Positions 53,154 through 61,978 of a stretch of 64,000 nucleotides of DNA are shown piece by piece. A program made the translations under genes and the position numbers. The stretch is from an uncultured Poribacteria bacterium (GTDB lineage Bacteria; Poribacteria; WGA-4E; WGA-3G): the NCBI GenBank assembly GCA_958295855.1, contig OY282383.1, positions 1,468,481 to 1,532,480 on the forward strand, read 5' to 3'. The notes below the pieces were generated by a model. That model was not told the origin of the DNA. It was given only the letters and a program-made list of their open reading frames with translations, and ran no database searches. The stretch's first letter is position 1. Each line of letters begins with the position of its first letter.

Positions 53154-53986
53154 TTTTCACCTCCATGGGGCAAAATGCACTGCACCGCTGCTTTCACATC
53201 CTTTGAGAGCGATTCCAGCTCATACTGTTCATCTGAAATTTTATCGCGATGTTCATCGAAGGGGTATCCTCCCTTCCCCGTCTCGTTGAAATAGGCACTC
53301 AATTGGTAGCGTTGAAAGATGTTCATGCGCGGGTAATCCTCTGTCCAAGGGCTTGCATCATGGAGCAGATTCGTTGAGAAGATTGCCACATCGCCTGCCG
53401 CCATCGGAAGTGTTATCGACGTCGGCGGATCATGCTTCACGGGCAGATGTGCCGGTGTCTGAAACAGCGATTTATGGCTGCCGGGGACAAGGCAAAATCC
53501 TGTTCCCGGTGGCACATCTACCAGCGCAACCCACGTCGCAATGTGACTACAATAGATATGTCCCGCGGCAGCTTGATAATCGTTGTGCGGATTGCGGAAC
53601 CCCGGTGGAAATTTAAATCCGCTATCGTCACGATGAAAATGTTGCGGGGCATCGTGCTGCGTCATCATCGTGAAATTGCAGTGAAACAGGCGTGGTGCGT
53701 TCATCGTTAATCCTGCCACAACCCGCATGATGTGAGAATTCATCGCGAGCTCTTCAAAGAGGCGGTGCCCATATTGGATATGGTCGATATGGGTTTTGCA
53801 CGGCTCCTGCCGCCCGCGATGCAACGGCGGTGGTATGTCAGATTCGTCAATTGTCAACCAATGCTGAAGCACCTTCAACATCTCTTCAATCTCGTCCTTT
53901 GGGATAACATTTCGTAAGACGAGAAACCCGTGCAAATCGAAGTACCACTTTTCCTCTTCCGTTAAGGTGGAATGGATGGTGTGCAT
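53150..53986 (-). CDS. Phytanoyl-CoA dioxygenase (PhyH) family protein
   Basis: A 278-aa oxygenase with the canonical ligands: HFHRDDSGF (H-x-D) and LLHDASPWTEDYPRMN (distal His, Arg). PPGTGFCLVPGSHKSLF is the family hallmark. Unlike the two PhyH genes at 37-39 kb, its first metal motif is intact. It overlaps the SDR gene by 4 bp, and a short AT-rich spacer separates it from the divergent toxin-antitoxin promoter. Confidence 0.9.
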   Translation of the reverse strand: MHTIHSTLTEEEKWYFDLHGFLVLRNVIPKDEIEEMLKVLQHWLTIDESDIPPPLHRGRQEPCKTHIDHIQYGHRLFEELAMNSHIMRVVAGLTMNAPRLFHCNFTMMTQHDAPQHFHRDDSGFKFPPGFRNPHNDYQAAAGHIYCSHIATWVALVDVPPGTGFCLVPGSHKSLFQTPAHLPVKHDPPTSITLPMAAGDVAIFSTNLLHDASPWTEDYPRMNIFQRYQLSAYFNETGKGGYPFDEHRDKISDEQYELESLSKDVKAAVQCILPHGGEK

Positions 53987-54081
53987 TAATTCCCTCTCCG
54001 CGCTTCTAATTGTGTTAAAAATACAGATTAACAGAATTCTCCAAAATTTTCAAGTGTTCAGTTGATTTCGTATTTTAAATT

Positions 54082-54110
54082 TTGACATCTCACAGAAAAC
54101 ATGCTACACT
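54082..54110 (+). promoter_or_regulatory. Promoter of the second toxin-antitoxin pair
   Basis: TTGACA (54082-54087), exactly 17 bp, TACACT (54105-54110), 41 bp before the ATG at 54151. Strong match. Confidence 0.65.
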
Positions 54111-54150
54111 CAAGCGTAAGATATTAACACAAACCTAAAAGGAAAACCGA

Positions 54151-54885
54151 ATGACCCCAAACATTACAGAACTAACACCGGCGCAGTTCCACGAATGGGT
54201 TCAGTCTATTGTAGATGAAACGCTATTTGAGTCACGTGAGCGACTTGTTGCGCTGCTTGCAGAAAATGCCAACACGGAGGCACTAGCGGAAGAGTTCCGC
54301 GGGTTTTTTGACGACTATTGTGGACTGGCATTTGCCTTAGAAGACCACGAGGAGTTTCTAATTTCGATGCTTGAGACGTGTGATACGTTTGCACCCCTCA
54401 GGCATCGCGTGGCGGCAGTCGAAGCGGTTCGGAAGACATCGCCCTTGGGACGCGAGTCGCGGCGCACAGGGGGGTACATCATCGGAGATCACGTTCCAGA
54501 GATAAAAGTAGTGGACTTATCGGCAGATGAATTTCGCTCACTGATGGTGCCCCTCGCGAATTGGCAGCTTTTTGCGGCGCGGGAGCGGGTAATGAAACTG
54601 TTGAGCGCAAACACCTACAGCAACGATAGCAATTCCCCCTTACAAAACGGGGCTCTGTCTGTCGATACACTGAATACGCGCTTAAAATCGGCGTTTTTAG
54701 AATTTTTCGTATGCTATTTGGAACTGGAACAGTTCCTAGAGGATTACGACTACGATTCGGACGATGGATTGGAGATACGCCCTGAGTTTGCAGAAGAATT
54801 GGATCGGGAAGACGAATATATCAAATCTGGCGGTAAACTGATTCCGATAGAGGAAGTCGCTAAAAAGTTAGGACTGAAGTGGTGA
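54151..54885 (+). CDS. Putative antitoxin with duplicated helical module
   Basis: A 244-aa acidic, mostly helical protein. Two parts resemble each other: LTPAQFHEWVQSIVDETLFESRERLVALL (residues 8-36) and LSADEFRSLMVPLANWQLFAARERVMKLL (about 122-150). The end, LIPIEEVAKKLGLKW, looks like the tail of RelB/Phd-like antitoxins that bind a toxin. The next gene is a RelE-like toxin, overlapping by one base, which supports an antitoxin role, but at 244 aa it is unusually large. Confidence 0.55.
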   Translation: MTPNITELTPAQFHEWVQSIVDETLFESRERLVALLAENANTEALAEEFRGFFDDYCGLAFALEDHEEFLISMLETCDTFAPLRHRVAAVEAVRKTSPLGRESRRTGGYIIGDHVPEIKVVDLSADEFRSLMVPLANWQLFAARERVMKLLSANTYSNDSNSPLQNGALSVDTLNTRLKSAFLEFFVCYLELEQFLEDYDYDSDDGLEIRPEFAEELDREDEYIKSGGKLIPIEEVAKKLGLKW

Positions 54886-55142
54886 TGTATCGTTTGACGC
54901 TTACACCGAAAGCTGAGGAGGACTTAGCGCGTTTAGATGTGACAATAGAACAGCGGATTCTCAGTAGACTGAAGTGGTTGTGCGAAAATTGCGATGGGCG
55001 CAACCACAAGGCTCTGAAGGGCAGACATAAAGGGAAGTTCAGTTTTAAAGTCACTAAGCATTACCGAGCCCTTTATGCCTTTGATAGGCGAACCAGAGCG
55101 TTAACTGTTTCTCGCATTCAGCACCGTAGCAAGGTTTATTAG
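54885..55142 (+). CDS. RelE/ParE-family toxin
   Basis: An 85-aa small basic protein: YRLTLTPKAEEDLARLDVTIEQRILSRLKWLCENCDG, then HKALKGRHKGKFSFKVTKHYRALYAFDRRTRALTVSRIQHRSKVY. This is the RelE/ParE fold, with the LKG...Y.v.yR..Y core. The ATG is reached by TGATG overlap with the upstream stop. Probably an mRNA interferase or gyrase inhibitor controlled by the preceding protein. Confidence 0.8.
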   Translation: MYRLTLTPKAEEDLARLDVTIEQRILSRLKWLCENCDGRNHKALKGRHKGKFSFKVTKHYRALYAFDRRTRALTVSRIQHRSKVY

Positions 55143-55256
55143 GTAGGTGCTTGTCTCCTAAGTAAACGCCTTGAGTCACAATCAAGGCGAGGCGAGTTTC
55201 CATGGTTTCCGTATCCGCATGGCAAACTAATCTCTCCAATCAATTTCAAAAACCCC

Positions 55257-55285
55257 TTGACAAAAATCTGACTTTCATATAAGAT
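55257..55285 (+). promoter_or_regulatory. Promoter of the HpcH/HpaI aldolase gene
   Basis: TTGACA (55257-55262), 17 bp, TAAGAT (55280-55285), 48 bp before the GTG at 55333. Confidence 0.65.
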
Positions 55286-55332
55286 GCCTAATAGGTTTCA
55301 TAATGTGGTTGAACCCCAAGGAGGTCGTGCCA

Positions 55333-55998
55333 GTGTCTTTAAAACAACGCATCCGCAATAAAGAGCCGATTAAAATTGCCAGTAGCGTTCCGTTCGGTTG
55401 TACCCGGGACGAGATGGCCGCGGTCATCAGTCGAGACGACTACGATTTAATCGGAACCGACCATCAGCATGCAGCTGCCAATGAAGAGCAGCTCGTTGAA
55501 TATTGTGCAATGGCGAATGAATTCGGAGTCGGCGTGCAACTCCGCATCAAACACACGCGCCACGCTTATCTCATAGGCAACCTACTGGATCTAGGGCCTC
55601 TGGCGATTGTTGTTCCCCAAGTTGAGAAAGTCGAAACGGTGGATGAGGCAGTTGATGCCTTTTACTATCCGCAGATGGGAAAACGGAGTTGGGGACCCAG
55701 TAGTGGGTACGGTATCAAACGGGGTATGGACCGGCTTGAATACGCCGAGTGGTGGAATAACACCGGTATTCTCATTTTGCAGATAGAGTCTGTTGATGCT
55801 GTGATTAACGTCCGCAAATTCGCAAAACCGGGAGTGGATATGGTAACCTTCGGTGAGAACGACCTCAATTTTAGCATAGAGTCATATCCGAGCTCCCCGT
55901 TTCAAAACCTTCAAGCGTGCATTGTACATGTGCAAGCCCAGTTAGCGGATACGCACGTCAAGGTAGGTGCGGGGCATACGCCAACGGGACACCTATAA
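55333..55998 (+). CDS. HpcH/HpaI aldolase / citrate lyase family protein
   Basis: A 221-aa class II (metal-dependent) aldolase-like protein. It shows SRDDYDLIGTDHQHAA (the region of the catalytic His/Asp), GILILQIESVDAVINV (metal Glu) and GENDLNFSIES (metal Asp, G-x-x-D-L). Start is GTG 55333, set by AAGGAGG (55318-55324); the frame is also open from 55303. The family cleaves 2-keto-3-deoxy or 4-hydroxy-2-oxo acids; the actual substrate is unknown. Confidence 0.82.
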   Translation: MSLKQRIRNKEPIKIASSVPFGCTRDEMAAVISRDDYDLIGTDHQHAAANEEQLVEYCAMANEFGVGVQLRIKHTRHAYLIGNLLDLGPLAIVVPQVEKVETVDEAVDAFYYPQMGKRSWGPSSGYGIKRGMDRLEYAEWWNNTGILILQIESVDAVINVRKFAKPGVDMVTFGENDLNFSIESYPSSPFQNLQACIVHVQAQLADTHVKVGAGHTPTGHL

Positions 55999-56022
55999 AA
56001 CAGGAATTTAAGGAGCATCATA

Positions 56023-57267
56023 ATGTCAAAACGGATTAAAATCGGCCTTATTGGATGCGGCATGATATCCGGTTCACATATCAACGGGTATCTCGCGCAT
56101 CCGCAGCACGCCGAAATTGTTGCTGTTTGTGATACAGTGGCCGCGAACGCAAAACGGAGAGCAGCAGAGGTGTTGTCCACCGCTGCGGCACGTGCTAAAT
56201 CCGCCATCGCTGACGCAGAAAAGGCGGGTACCGCAGAAGCCCGCGAGCCGTTGAAGGCAGATGCCGCACGCTTAGCAGCGTATAGCGATAACGGTGTCAA
56301 AATCTTCAATGACTACAACGAAATGCTGAAGGCGTGCGATTTAGACGCGGTCAGCCTTGCCACACCGCCCTTTGTCCATGAACCTGCAACAGTTGCAGCT
56401 GCGAACGCTGGCAAGCATGTCTTCTGTGAAAAACCCATGGCGCGCACGGCGACAGAGGCAAGGAATATGCGCGATGCATGCAACAAGGCGGGCGTTAAAC
56501 TTGCCTACCAGAGCGGCGGCACATGCCTCGACGCGACGAGTTACGCTATCCGGGACTACGTCACCTCTGGCAAACTTGGCGATGTCTACTACGGGCGGCT
56601 CACCAGTTACCGCGTCCGGGGCAGACCTAATGTGGATATGTTCGGCTTCGGCAGGTGGTTTCTCAATTCGGTTTACAGTGGCGGCGGTACGATATACGAC
56701 ACAGGTGTCTACCTCATCAATCGTTCCATCTATCTGCTCGGTTCACCGCAACCGGCTACCATCAGCGGCATCGCCTATCGCGGCATGCTTCCCGAATACA
56801 CCGGTGAGGAGATTAACGATGTTGAGGAACACGCATCTGTGTTCGTTCGGTTCACGAACGGCATGTCGTTTACGTATGAAAACGGCTGGTCAAGCAATAT
56901 GAGTGGGCAACCCCAAGGCATCTTCATTTTCGGCTCCAAAGGCGCGTTCAGCAACAATAAACTTTTCGTTGAAGAGGGAACGTGGGATACCGATGAACAG
57001 GGCAATCGCAGACGCTATCGCGAGAATCTCGTTGAAACACCATTGGAGCTCCCGGATGCGTCCTTCCCCGATAAGTTCCGGGATTTTCTCAATGCCTGTA
57101 ACAGCGATGCCCAACCTGTCAGCAATGGCGATGTCGGCTTGAAGGTCACGGAGATTATGAGTGGCTCGCTCTTGTCAGCGAAACTCGGCCGCGAAATCAG
57201 CGTGGAAGAGCTTTACGAACTCGAAGCACTCCGCACTGAGCCCACACCCGGCTGGCCTATTCCATAA
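56023..57267 (+). CDS. Gfo/Idh/MocA family oxidoreductase
   Basis: A 414-aa NAD(P)-dependent dehydrogenase. N-terminal Rossmann GLIGCGMISGSHINGYLAHP, the EKPMARTATEARNMRDAC motif and the C-terminal alpha/beta domain (YDTGVYLINRSIYLLGSPQP) are clear. An Ala-rich coiled insertion (about residues 40-85) lies between the first strands and the usual VSLATPP motif, which is lineage-specific. It probably acts on a sugar or cyclitol, and it follows the aldolase by 24 bp. Confidence 0.9.
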   Translation: MSKRIKIGLIGCGMISGSHINGYLAHPQHAEIVAVCDTVAANAKRRAAEVLSTAAARAKSAIADAEKAGTAEAREPLKADAARLAAYSDNGVKIFNDYNEMLKACDLDAVSLATPPFVHEPATVAAANAGKHVFCEKPMARTATEARNMRDACNKAGVKLAYQSGGTCLDATSYAIRDYVTSGKLGDVYYGRLTSYRVRGRPNVDMFGFGRWFLNSVYSGGGTIYDTGVYLINRSIYLLGSPQPATISGIAYRGMLPEYTGEEINDVEEHASVFVRFTNGMSFTYENGWSSNMSGQPQGIFIFGSKGAFSNNKLFVEEGTWDTDEQGNRRRYRENLVETPLELPDASFPDKFRDFLNACNSDAQPVSNGDVGLKVTEIMSGSLLSAKLGREISVEELYELEALRTEPTPGWPIP

Positions 57268-57291
57268 AAAAATATTCAGTGAATTTAAAGG

Positions 57292-57321
57292 TTGACAAGT
57301 ACCCCTTTAATTGGGTATCCT
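57292..57321 (+). promoter_or_regulatory. Promoter of the molybdenum hydroxylase cluster
   Basis: TTGACA (57292-57297), 18 bp, TATCCT (57316-57321). The spacer holds a TACCC...GGGTA inverted repeat, possibly an operator. It precedes the FAD subunit by about 85 bp. Confidence 0.55.
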
Positions 57322-57405
57322 TTATAGTGTCATTGCATATTCAGGGAGCGGAAAAATACAACTGGAACGCATTATCTTGAAGGAACATGCAACGGAGGAT
57401 TAAAT

Positions 57406-58254
57406 GTGAAAAGTTTTGAGTTTTTTGAACCTACCACCCTTGCTGAAGCATCACGTATGTTCACGCAGGAGCACGCACAACTCCTCGCAGGCGGGACAGA
57501 CCTGATTATCGGCATGAAGGCATACACCGAAACGCCACAGGCTGTGATTAGCTTGCAAAAAATTCCGGGGTTGGCTGGTATTGCTACTGATGCCGATAAC
57601 GGCATAACTATCGGTGCGATGACGAAGGCGCGGGAAGTTGAGTTGTCTGAAGATATTCAGCAACACCACACAGCCCTAGCGGAAGGTGCCGCGGAAATCG
57701 GTTCTATCCAAATTCGCAACCTTGCGACTATCGGTGGAAACATCGCGCATGCCTCCCCTGCCGCGGACACCGTCGCTGGCTTGCTTGTCGCTGACGCACA
57801 GGTTGACATTGCAAGTGCGGGTGGCGAACGGACGGTGCCGATCGAAGCACTTTTCACCGGCCCCGGGCAGACCGTTTTAGCCCCCGGTGAGATTATCACA
57901 GCGTTTCGCCTACCGCGCGCCACGGCTGGCTCCCACTATATCAAGCATAAAATCCGTGAAGTGATGGATCTGGCATTTATCGGCGTTGCCGCTGCTGTTG
58001 ATATGGACGATGCCACGATTACAGATGCCCGAATTGGACTTGCTGCTGTTGCACCCACCCCGATCCGGGCGATTGAGGCTGAGAACCTACTAAAAGGAAA
58101 TTCGCTCAGTGATGTGCTGCTTGCTGAAGCAGGAGAAGCCGCGGCAGCTGCATGCAGCCCAATATCTGATTTACGATGCTCAGCGGAACATCGCAGACAA
58201 ATGGTGGATGTCCTCACAAGGCGAACGGTGCAAGAGGCTGTAGCTAGGGCATAA
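57406..58254 (+). CDS. Xanthine dehydrogenase-family FAD-binding subunit
   Basis: A 282-aa medium subunit (CoxM/XdhB type). FAD motifs are LLAGGTDLIIGMKAY and IGSIQIRNLATIGGNIAHASPAADT, and the C-terminal CO_deh_flav_C part starts at about 180. It hands electrons from the Fe-S subunit to an acceptor. GTG/ATG ambiguity: the first codon is GTG, 9 bp after GGAGG. Confidence 0.92.
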   Translation: MKSFEFFEPTTLAEASRMFTQEHAQLLAGGTDLIIGMKAYTETPQAVISLQKIPGLAGIATDADNGITIGAMTKAREVELSEDIQQHHTALAEGAAEIGSIQIRNLATIGGNIAHASPAADTVAGLLVADAQVDIASAGGERTVPIEALFTGPGQTVLAPGEIITAFRLPRATAGSHYIKHKIREVMDLAFIGVAAAVDMDDATITDARIGLAAVAPTPIRAIEAENLLKGNSLSDVLLAEAGEAAAAACSPISDLRCSAEHRRQMVDVLTRRTVQEAVARA

Positions 58255-58475
58255 GCCTAAGCGTTATACAGCACAGCTTGGGGGCACGGAGGCCTTATGC
58301 TTTTGCCGAGGATGCACGTCGCATCTGGGCGAATTACGCCGCAAATGTGGCTGACCCGGGATGCACGTCGCATCTGGGCGAATTACGCCGCAAAAAATCT
58401 GTGAAATCCATACTTGCACATTCTTGGCGCGGCAGTCTGCGATTCAGATGGATAAATTTATAAAGGAGAAAAAAT
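58255..58475. other. Spacer with tandem R3 repeats
   Basis: Two R3 units (58311-58345 and 58360-58394) with a 49-bp period: GATGCACGTCGCATCTGGGC and following AATTACGCCGCAAA. No gene. It looks like a repeat insertion between coxM-like and coxS-like genes. Confidence 0.6.
58311..58394 (+). repeat. Tandem pair of R3 repeats
   Basis: Two intact 35-bp units, one base short of identical ends, separated by TGTGGCTGACCCGG. They are the best copies of R3 in the window and show what the interrupted copy at 5966 looked like before the R1 insertion. Confidence 0.75.
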
Positions 58476-58955
58476 ATGGCAAAACACCCTGTGAGTCTAA
58501 CGGTCAACGGGGACGAACACGATTTGCTCATTGAACCGCGCAAAACCTTGCTGGCTGTGCTCCGCGATACAATTGGTTTGACAGGAACCAAAGAGGGGTG
58601 TAGTACAGGCGACTGCGGTGCATGCACCGTTATCGTTGAGGGCAAAGCTGTCACGTCGTGTATGGTGCTTGGGGTTACCGCTGCTGGAAAAGAGATTACT
58701 ACCATTGAAGGTTTAGCCAGCGATGGCGCGCTTCATCCTGTTCAGCGGGCTTTTATTGAGACAGGCGGTTATCAATGCGGTTTCTGTACCCCCGGTTTTA
58801 TCATCGCAGCGAAGGCTCTTTTAGATGAGAATCCCGCCCGGACAGAGGAAGAATTCAGGCACGCCCTCGGCGGGAACATCTGTCGATGTACCGGATATAC
58901 CAAGATTCTTGAAGCAGTGATGCAAGCCGCGGAAGAGATACGCACAACTGCATAA
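58476..58955 (+). CDS. Xanthine dehydrogenase-family [2Fe-2S] subunit
   Basis: A 159-aa small subunit (CoxS type) with both clusters: CSTGDCGACTVIVEG (plant-type, about 43-57) and QCGFCTPGF...GNICRCTGYTKI (about 104-145). It transfers electrons from the Mo centre to FAD. GGAGAAAA precedes the ATG. Confidence 0.95.
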   Translation: MAKHPVSLTVNGDEHDLLIEPRKTLLAVLRDTIGLTGTKEGCSTGDCGACTVIVEGKAVTSCMVLGVTAAGKEITTIEGLASDGALHPVQRAFIETGGYQCGFCTPGFIIAAKALLDENPARTEEEFRHALGGNICRCTGYTKILEAVMQAAEEIRTTA

Positions 58956-59220
58956 TACCAATGAGGAAGGGTAGGCACAAGGCCTACCTCTACAAACGGT
59001 TCAGCCTCGGTCAGCTTCTGACGCAGGGTAGGCACAAGGCCTACCCCTACAAATGCGGGCTTAACCTAATTAACCGGCTGCAGGGCGGTTCCACCCACCC
59101 TGTATCCAAGACCTCAGGCCTGCTTGTCTTTATCATAATAGGTCTGCTAATAAAGGTAACTTGATATAATTTAGCGTATTGGGCGGGCACTATGACACCG
59201 CCCTACCGAAAGGAGAAAAG
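58956..59220. other. Spacer with R4 repeats before the zinc-ribbon gene
   Basis: Two GTAGGC-ACAAG-GCCTAC hairpins (58971-58987, 59028-59044; 57-bp period) and a third stem GGGCGG/CCGCCC (59181-59203). No gene is recognised besides the one that follows. Confidence 0.55.
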
Positions 59221-59451
59221 ATGGCAAAAACGCATCGTGGAAAAGGCATAAGGCACCTTTACGTTGATTCAAAACGGAACGTTCACAACGGTGAATATAA
59301 CAACGGGCGCGGGACGTGCCCTGTTTGCGGGCGTACCGGCGTAAAAGTGCTTTATAGCCGAGAAGTCGGTGAAAATACCGTGAATGTCTGTAAAAGATGT
59401 AATACGGCTATCGGGCGCGGTAAACTACACCACCTCGTCGCAAGTTCATAA
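59221..59451 (+). CDS. Small zinc-ribbon protein
   Basis: A 76-aa basic protein, MAKTHRGKGIRHLYVDSKRN onward, with CPVCGRTGVKVLY and CKRCNTAIGRG, two CxxC pairs that would bind one zinc. The size and basic N-terminus look like a ribosomal-type or small RNA-binding protein; the exact family was not recognised. ATG 59221 is chosen because GAAAGGAGAAA precedes it. It lies between the small and large subunits of the molybdenum enzyme, an unusual place. Confidence 0.65.
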   Translation: MAKTHRGKGIRHLYVDSKRNVHNGEYNNGRGTCPVCGRTGVKVLYSREVGENTVNVCKRCNTAIGRGKLHHLVASS

Positions 59452-59513
59452 ATAGTTATCAGTCTGATAACCGAGAACTGATAACTGACAACTACTTAAG
59501 AAAGGAGAATTAG

Positions 59514-61811
59514 ATGTCAGAATACACTGTTGTTGGCCAAACGGTAGCACGGGTTGACGCTGTCGAAAAAGTGACAGGGGCTGCCCAATACGGTGCAGAT
59601 GTCCACCCTCCGGGAATGCTCTACGGCAAACTTGTCCGCAGTAAGCATGCCCATGCCAACATTCTCAGCATTGACACCAGCGCAGCAGAAAAGCTGCCCG
59701 GGGTCAGGGCGATTATTACTCAAGCGGACGTGCCGAGCGGCCGCCGTGTCTTCGCGACCGATAAAGTGCTTTACTTAGGCGAACCGCTCGCCGCTGTCGC
59801 TGCAACCGATGCGGATATCGCTGAAGAAGCCGCTGAGTTGATTCACATTGAATATGAAGTACTGCCGGTTGTGCAAGATGTCATGGCAGCCATTAAGCCA
59901 TCAGCACCCGGTTTGCACGGCGATGCTACAAAGGACGGACCAAACCGGCGGGATATCAACGCGCAAATCCGAAAGTTGTCTCGCGAGAAGGAAGCCGATC
60001 ACAGCGACGAAATCAGTGCCCTTGAAGCAGAATTAGAGAAATATCCTGATGAAGTTTACTATAACATTTCTGCCGAAAGCCACTCCGAAGCAGGCGATGT
60101 TGAAAAAGGATTTGCTGAATCCGATGTAGTTGTTGAGGATACTTATGTGATTCCGCGCGTCCATCAAACCTACATGGAGCCGCACGTCTCTGTCGCTAGT
60201 GCTGATTCATCAGGGAAGGTTACCGTGTGGGCATCCACCCAAGGCCCTTTCGCTATCCGTTCTGGTATCGCCGGAACGCTTGGCATTCCGCTAACCCAGA
60301 TTAATGTCATCGGGACAACAATGGGCGGTGGCTTCGGTGGCCGTTTTGGCGTAATTATTACGCATGTACCTGCGGTGTTACTCTCACAGAAAACAGGGCG
60401 TCCGGTTCGCGTGCAGATGACGCGTGAAGAGGAGTTCGTCGATGGCAGGCCTGCACCCGGATGTGTTATCAAACTGAAAACGGGTGCCACTCATGACGGC
60501 CGCATCCTCGCGAGGCAAGCCCTCGCCTTTTGGGATTCCGGCTCCGTCTCTGGGGCATCGATCGGCAGCACGATTCGAGTGCGCGGGGTTTACAAGATTC
60601 CGAATCTCAAGGTAGACGCTTACGGCGTTCACACCAACAAATCTGGTACAGCTGCCTATAGGGCCCCGGGCGCGCCACAAGCCATTTTCGCAGGCGAATC
60701 CCAACTGGACGAGATTGCTGAACGCATCGGCATGGATCCCGTTAAATTCCGTCTGATGAACATGCGCGAGGAAGGTGATGCTGTTCCAGCAGGCGGGAGC
60801 GAACCCAAAGTCGGCTACAAAGAGACCTTGGAAGCTGTCGCGGATGCCGCTGGATGGTGGGATCGGGAAGCTGGTGAGAACCAAGGCTGGGGTGTTGCCG
60901 TTGGCGATTGGACGAACGGCTGTGGACCTGGTGGTGTCTACGTTTCGGTCCACGAAGACGGAAGCGTCCGAATCTTCCACGGCTCTATGGACATCACAGG
61001 AACGGATACGGCAATTTCGCAGATTATCGCGGAAATCCTGACTGTGCCTTACAAAAGTGTGACGATTACGCGCGGTGACACAGATTCCGCCCCGTATTCC
61101 ACAGGTTCAGGCGGTAGCGTTGTCACCTTCACAATGGGCAACACTGCCAAATTGGCGGCTGAAGATGCACACCAGCGTGTTCTTGAACTCGCCTCAGAGC
61201 GGCTCAATACGAATGTGGACAATCTTGAGCTCAGAGCGGGAGCCGTTCACGTTATCACCGCAGACCCGCCCAAATCCATTTCGTTAGGCGAATTGGCGGC
61301 GTATAGCCTCTCCACAACCGGCGGTCCGATTGTCGGGAAAGGGTCCTTCGCGCGCCAGGCGAGCACCCCCGCACTTGCGGCACAGATTGCCAAAGTTGAG
61401 GTTGACCCGGGCACCGGCAGAACCAGAGTGCTGAAACTCGTCGCCTCTCAAGATGTCGGCTTCGCTATTAATCCGATGGCGGTTGAAGGGCAAATTGAAG
61501 GAGGTACCGTGCAAGGCTACGCGTGGGCAATGATGGAAGAAATGCAGTACGGCGAAAACGGTAACATCAATCCGGGGTTCGTCGATTACCGTGTCCCGAC
61601 CTCGGCCGACCTCCCGACGGTTGAATCTGTCATCGTTGAGGTACCTGCACCCAATGGTCCCTACGGGGCCAAAGGCGTTGGAGAACCGCCCATTACGCCA
61701 ACCTTGGCAACGATGGCAAATGCTGTCAAAGATGCTATCGGTGTGCGGATTACCGAATTGCCAATCAAACCTGAGAAGGTTGTTGATGCCTTGAAGAACA
61801 ACGGACACTAG
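59514..61811 (+). CDS. Xanthine dehydrogenase-family molybdopterin-binding subunit
   Basis: A 765-aa large subunit (CoxL/XdhA type). GGGFGGRFG and AYRAPGAPQAIFAGE are the pterin/Mo motifs, and GAKGVGEPPITPT holds the catalytic Glu. The AYRAPGAPQ loop is not the AYRCSFR of aerobic CO dehydrogenase, so this is an aldehyde- or N-heterocycle-type hydroxylase, not a CO oxidiser. A charged insertion (about 145-190, NAQIRKLSREKEADHSDEIS) is unusual. Forms a complex with the two smaller subunits upstream. Confidence 0.93.
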   Translation: MSEYTVVGQTVARVDAVEKVTGAAQYGADVHPPGMLYGKLVRSKHAHANILSIDTSAAEKLPGVRAIITQADVPSGRRVFATDKVLYLGEPLAAVAATDADIAEEAAELIHIEYEVLPVVQDVMAAIKPSAPGLHGDATKDGPNRRDINAQIRKLSREKEADHSDEISALEAELEKYPDEVYYNISAESHSEAGDVEKGFAESDVVVEDTYVIPRVHQTYMEPHVSVASADSSGKVTVWASTQGPFAIRSGIAGTLGIPLTQINVIGTTMGGGFGGRFGVIITHVPAVLLSQKTGRPVRVQMTREEEFVDGRPAPGCVIKLKTGATHDGRILARQALAFWDSGSVSGASIGSTIRVRGVYKIPNLKVDAYGVHTNKSGTAAYRAPGAPQAIFAGESQLDEIAERIGMDPVKFRLMNMREEGDAVPAGGSEPKVGYKETLEAVADAAGWWDREAGENQGWGVAVGDWTNGCGPGGVYVSVHEDGSVRIFHGSMDITGTDTAISQIIAEILTVPYKSVTITRGDTDSAPYSTGSGGSVVTFTMGNTAKLAAEDAHQRVLELASERLNTNVDNLELRAGAVHVITADPPKSISLGELAAYSLSTTGGPIVGKGSFARQASTPALAAQIAKVEVDPGTGRTRVLKLVASQDVGFAINPMAVEGQIEGGTVQGYAWAMMEEMQYGENGNINPGFVDYRVPTSADLPTVESVIVEVPAPNGPYGAKGVGEPPITPTLATMANAVKDAIGVRITELPIKPEKVVDALKNNGH

Positions 61812-61901
61812 AGGGGTTGGGCTTGCCCACCCACCCTGTATCCAATATTGCTCCCGAAAGCGAGATAGCCTTCAGGTCTCTCTGCGATTAAATGTAACTA
61901 G

Positions 61902-61969
61902 GTAGGGGCGAGCCCTGTGGCATCGTCCCTACGATAAAGGGGAATTTTGGGCAGAGCGTGCTCTGTCCC
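61902..61969. repeat. Two R4-type hairpins before the hydrolase gene
   Basis: GTAGGGGCGA (61902-61911) pairs with TCGTCCCTAC (61923-61932). Just after it, GGGCAGAGC (61949-61957) pairs with GCTCTGTCCC (61960-61969). Both end in CCCTAC, the mark of the R4 group. They overlap the possible GTG start of the next gene. Confidence 0.55.
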
Positions 61970-61978
61970 TACAATTTT

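Noticed and set aside
58311..58394. Two 35-bp direct repeats as a CRISPR start
   Set aside because: Only two units with a 14-bp gap, no cas genes, and the same unit occurs singly at 14785 and 5966, so it is a dispersed repeat.
59514..61811. Aerobic carbon monoxide dehydrogenase
   Set aside because: The large subunit lacks the AYRCSFR active-site loop (AYRAPGAPQ here), so CO oxidation is not supported.
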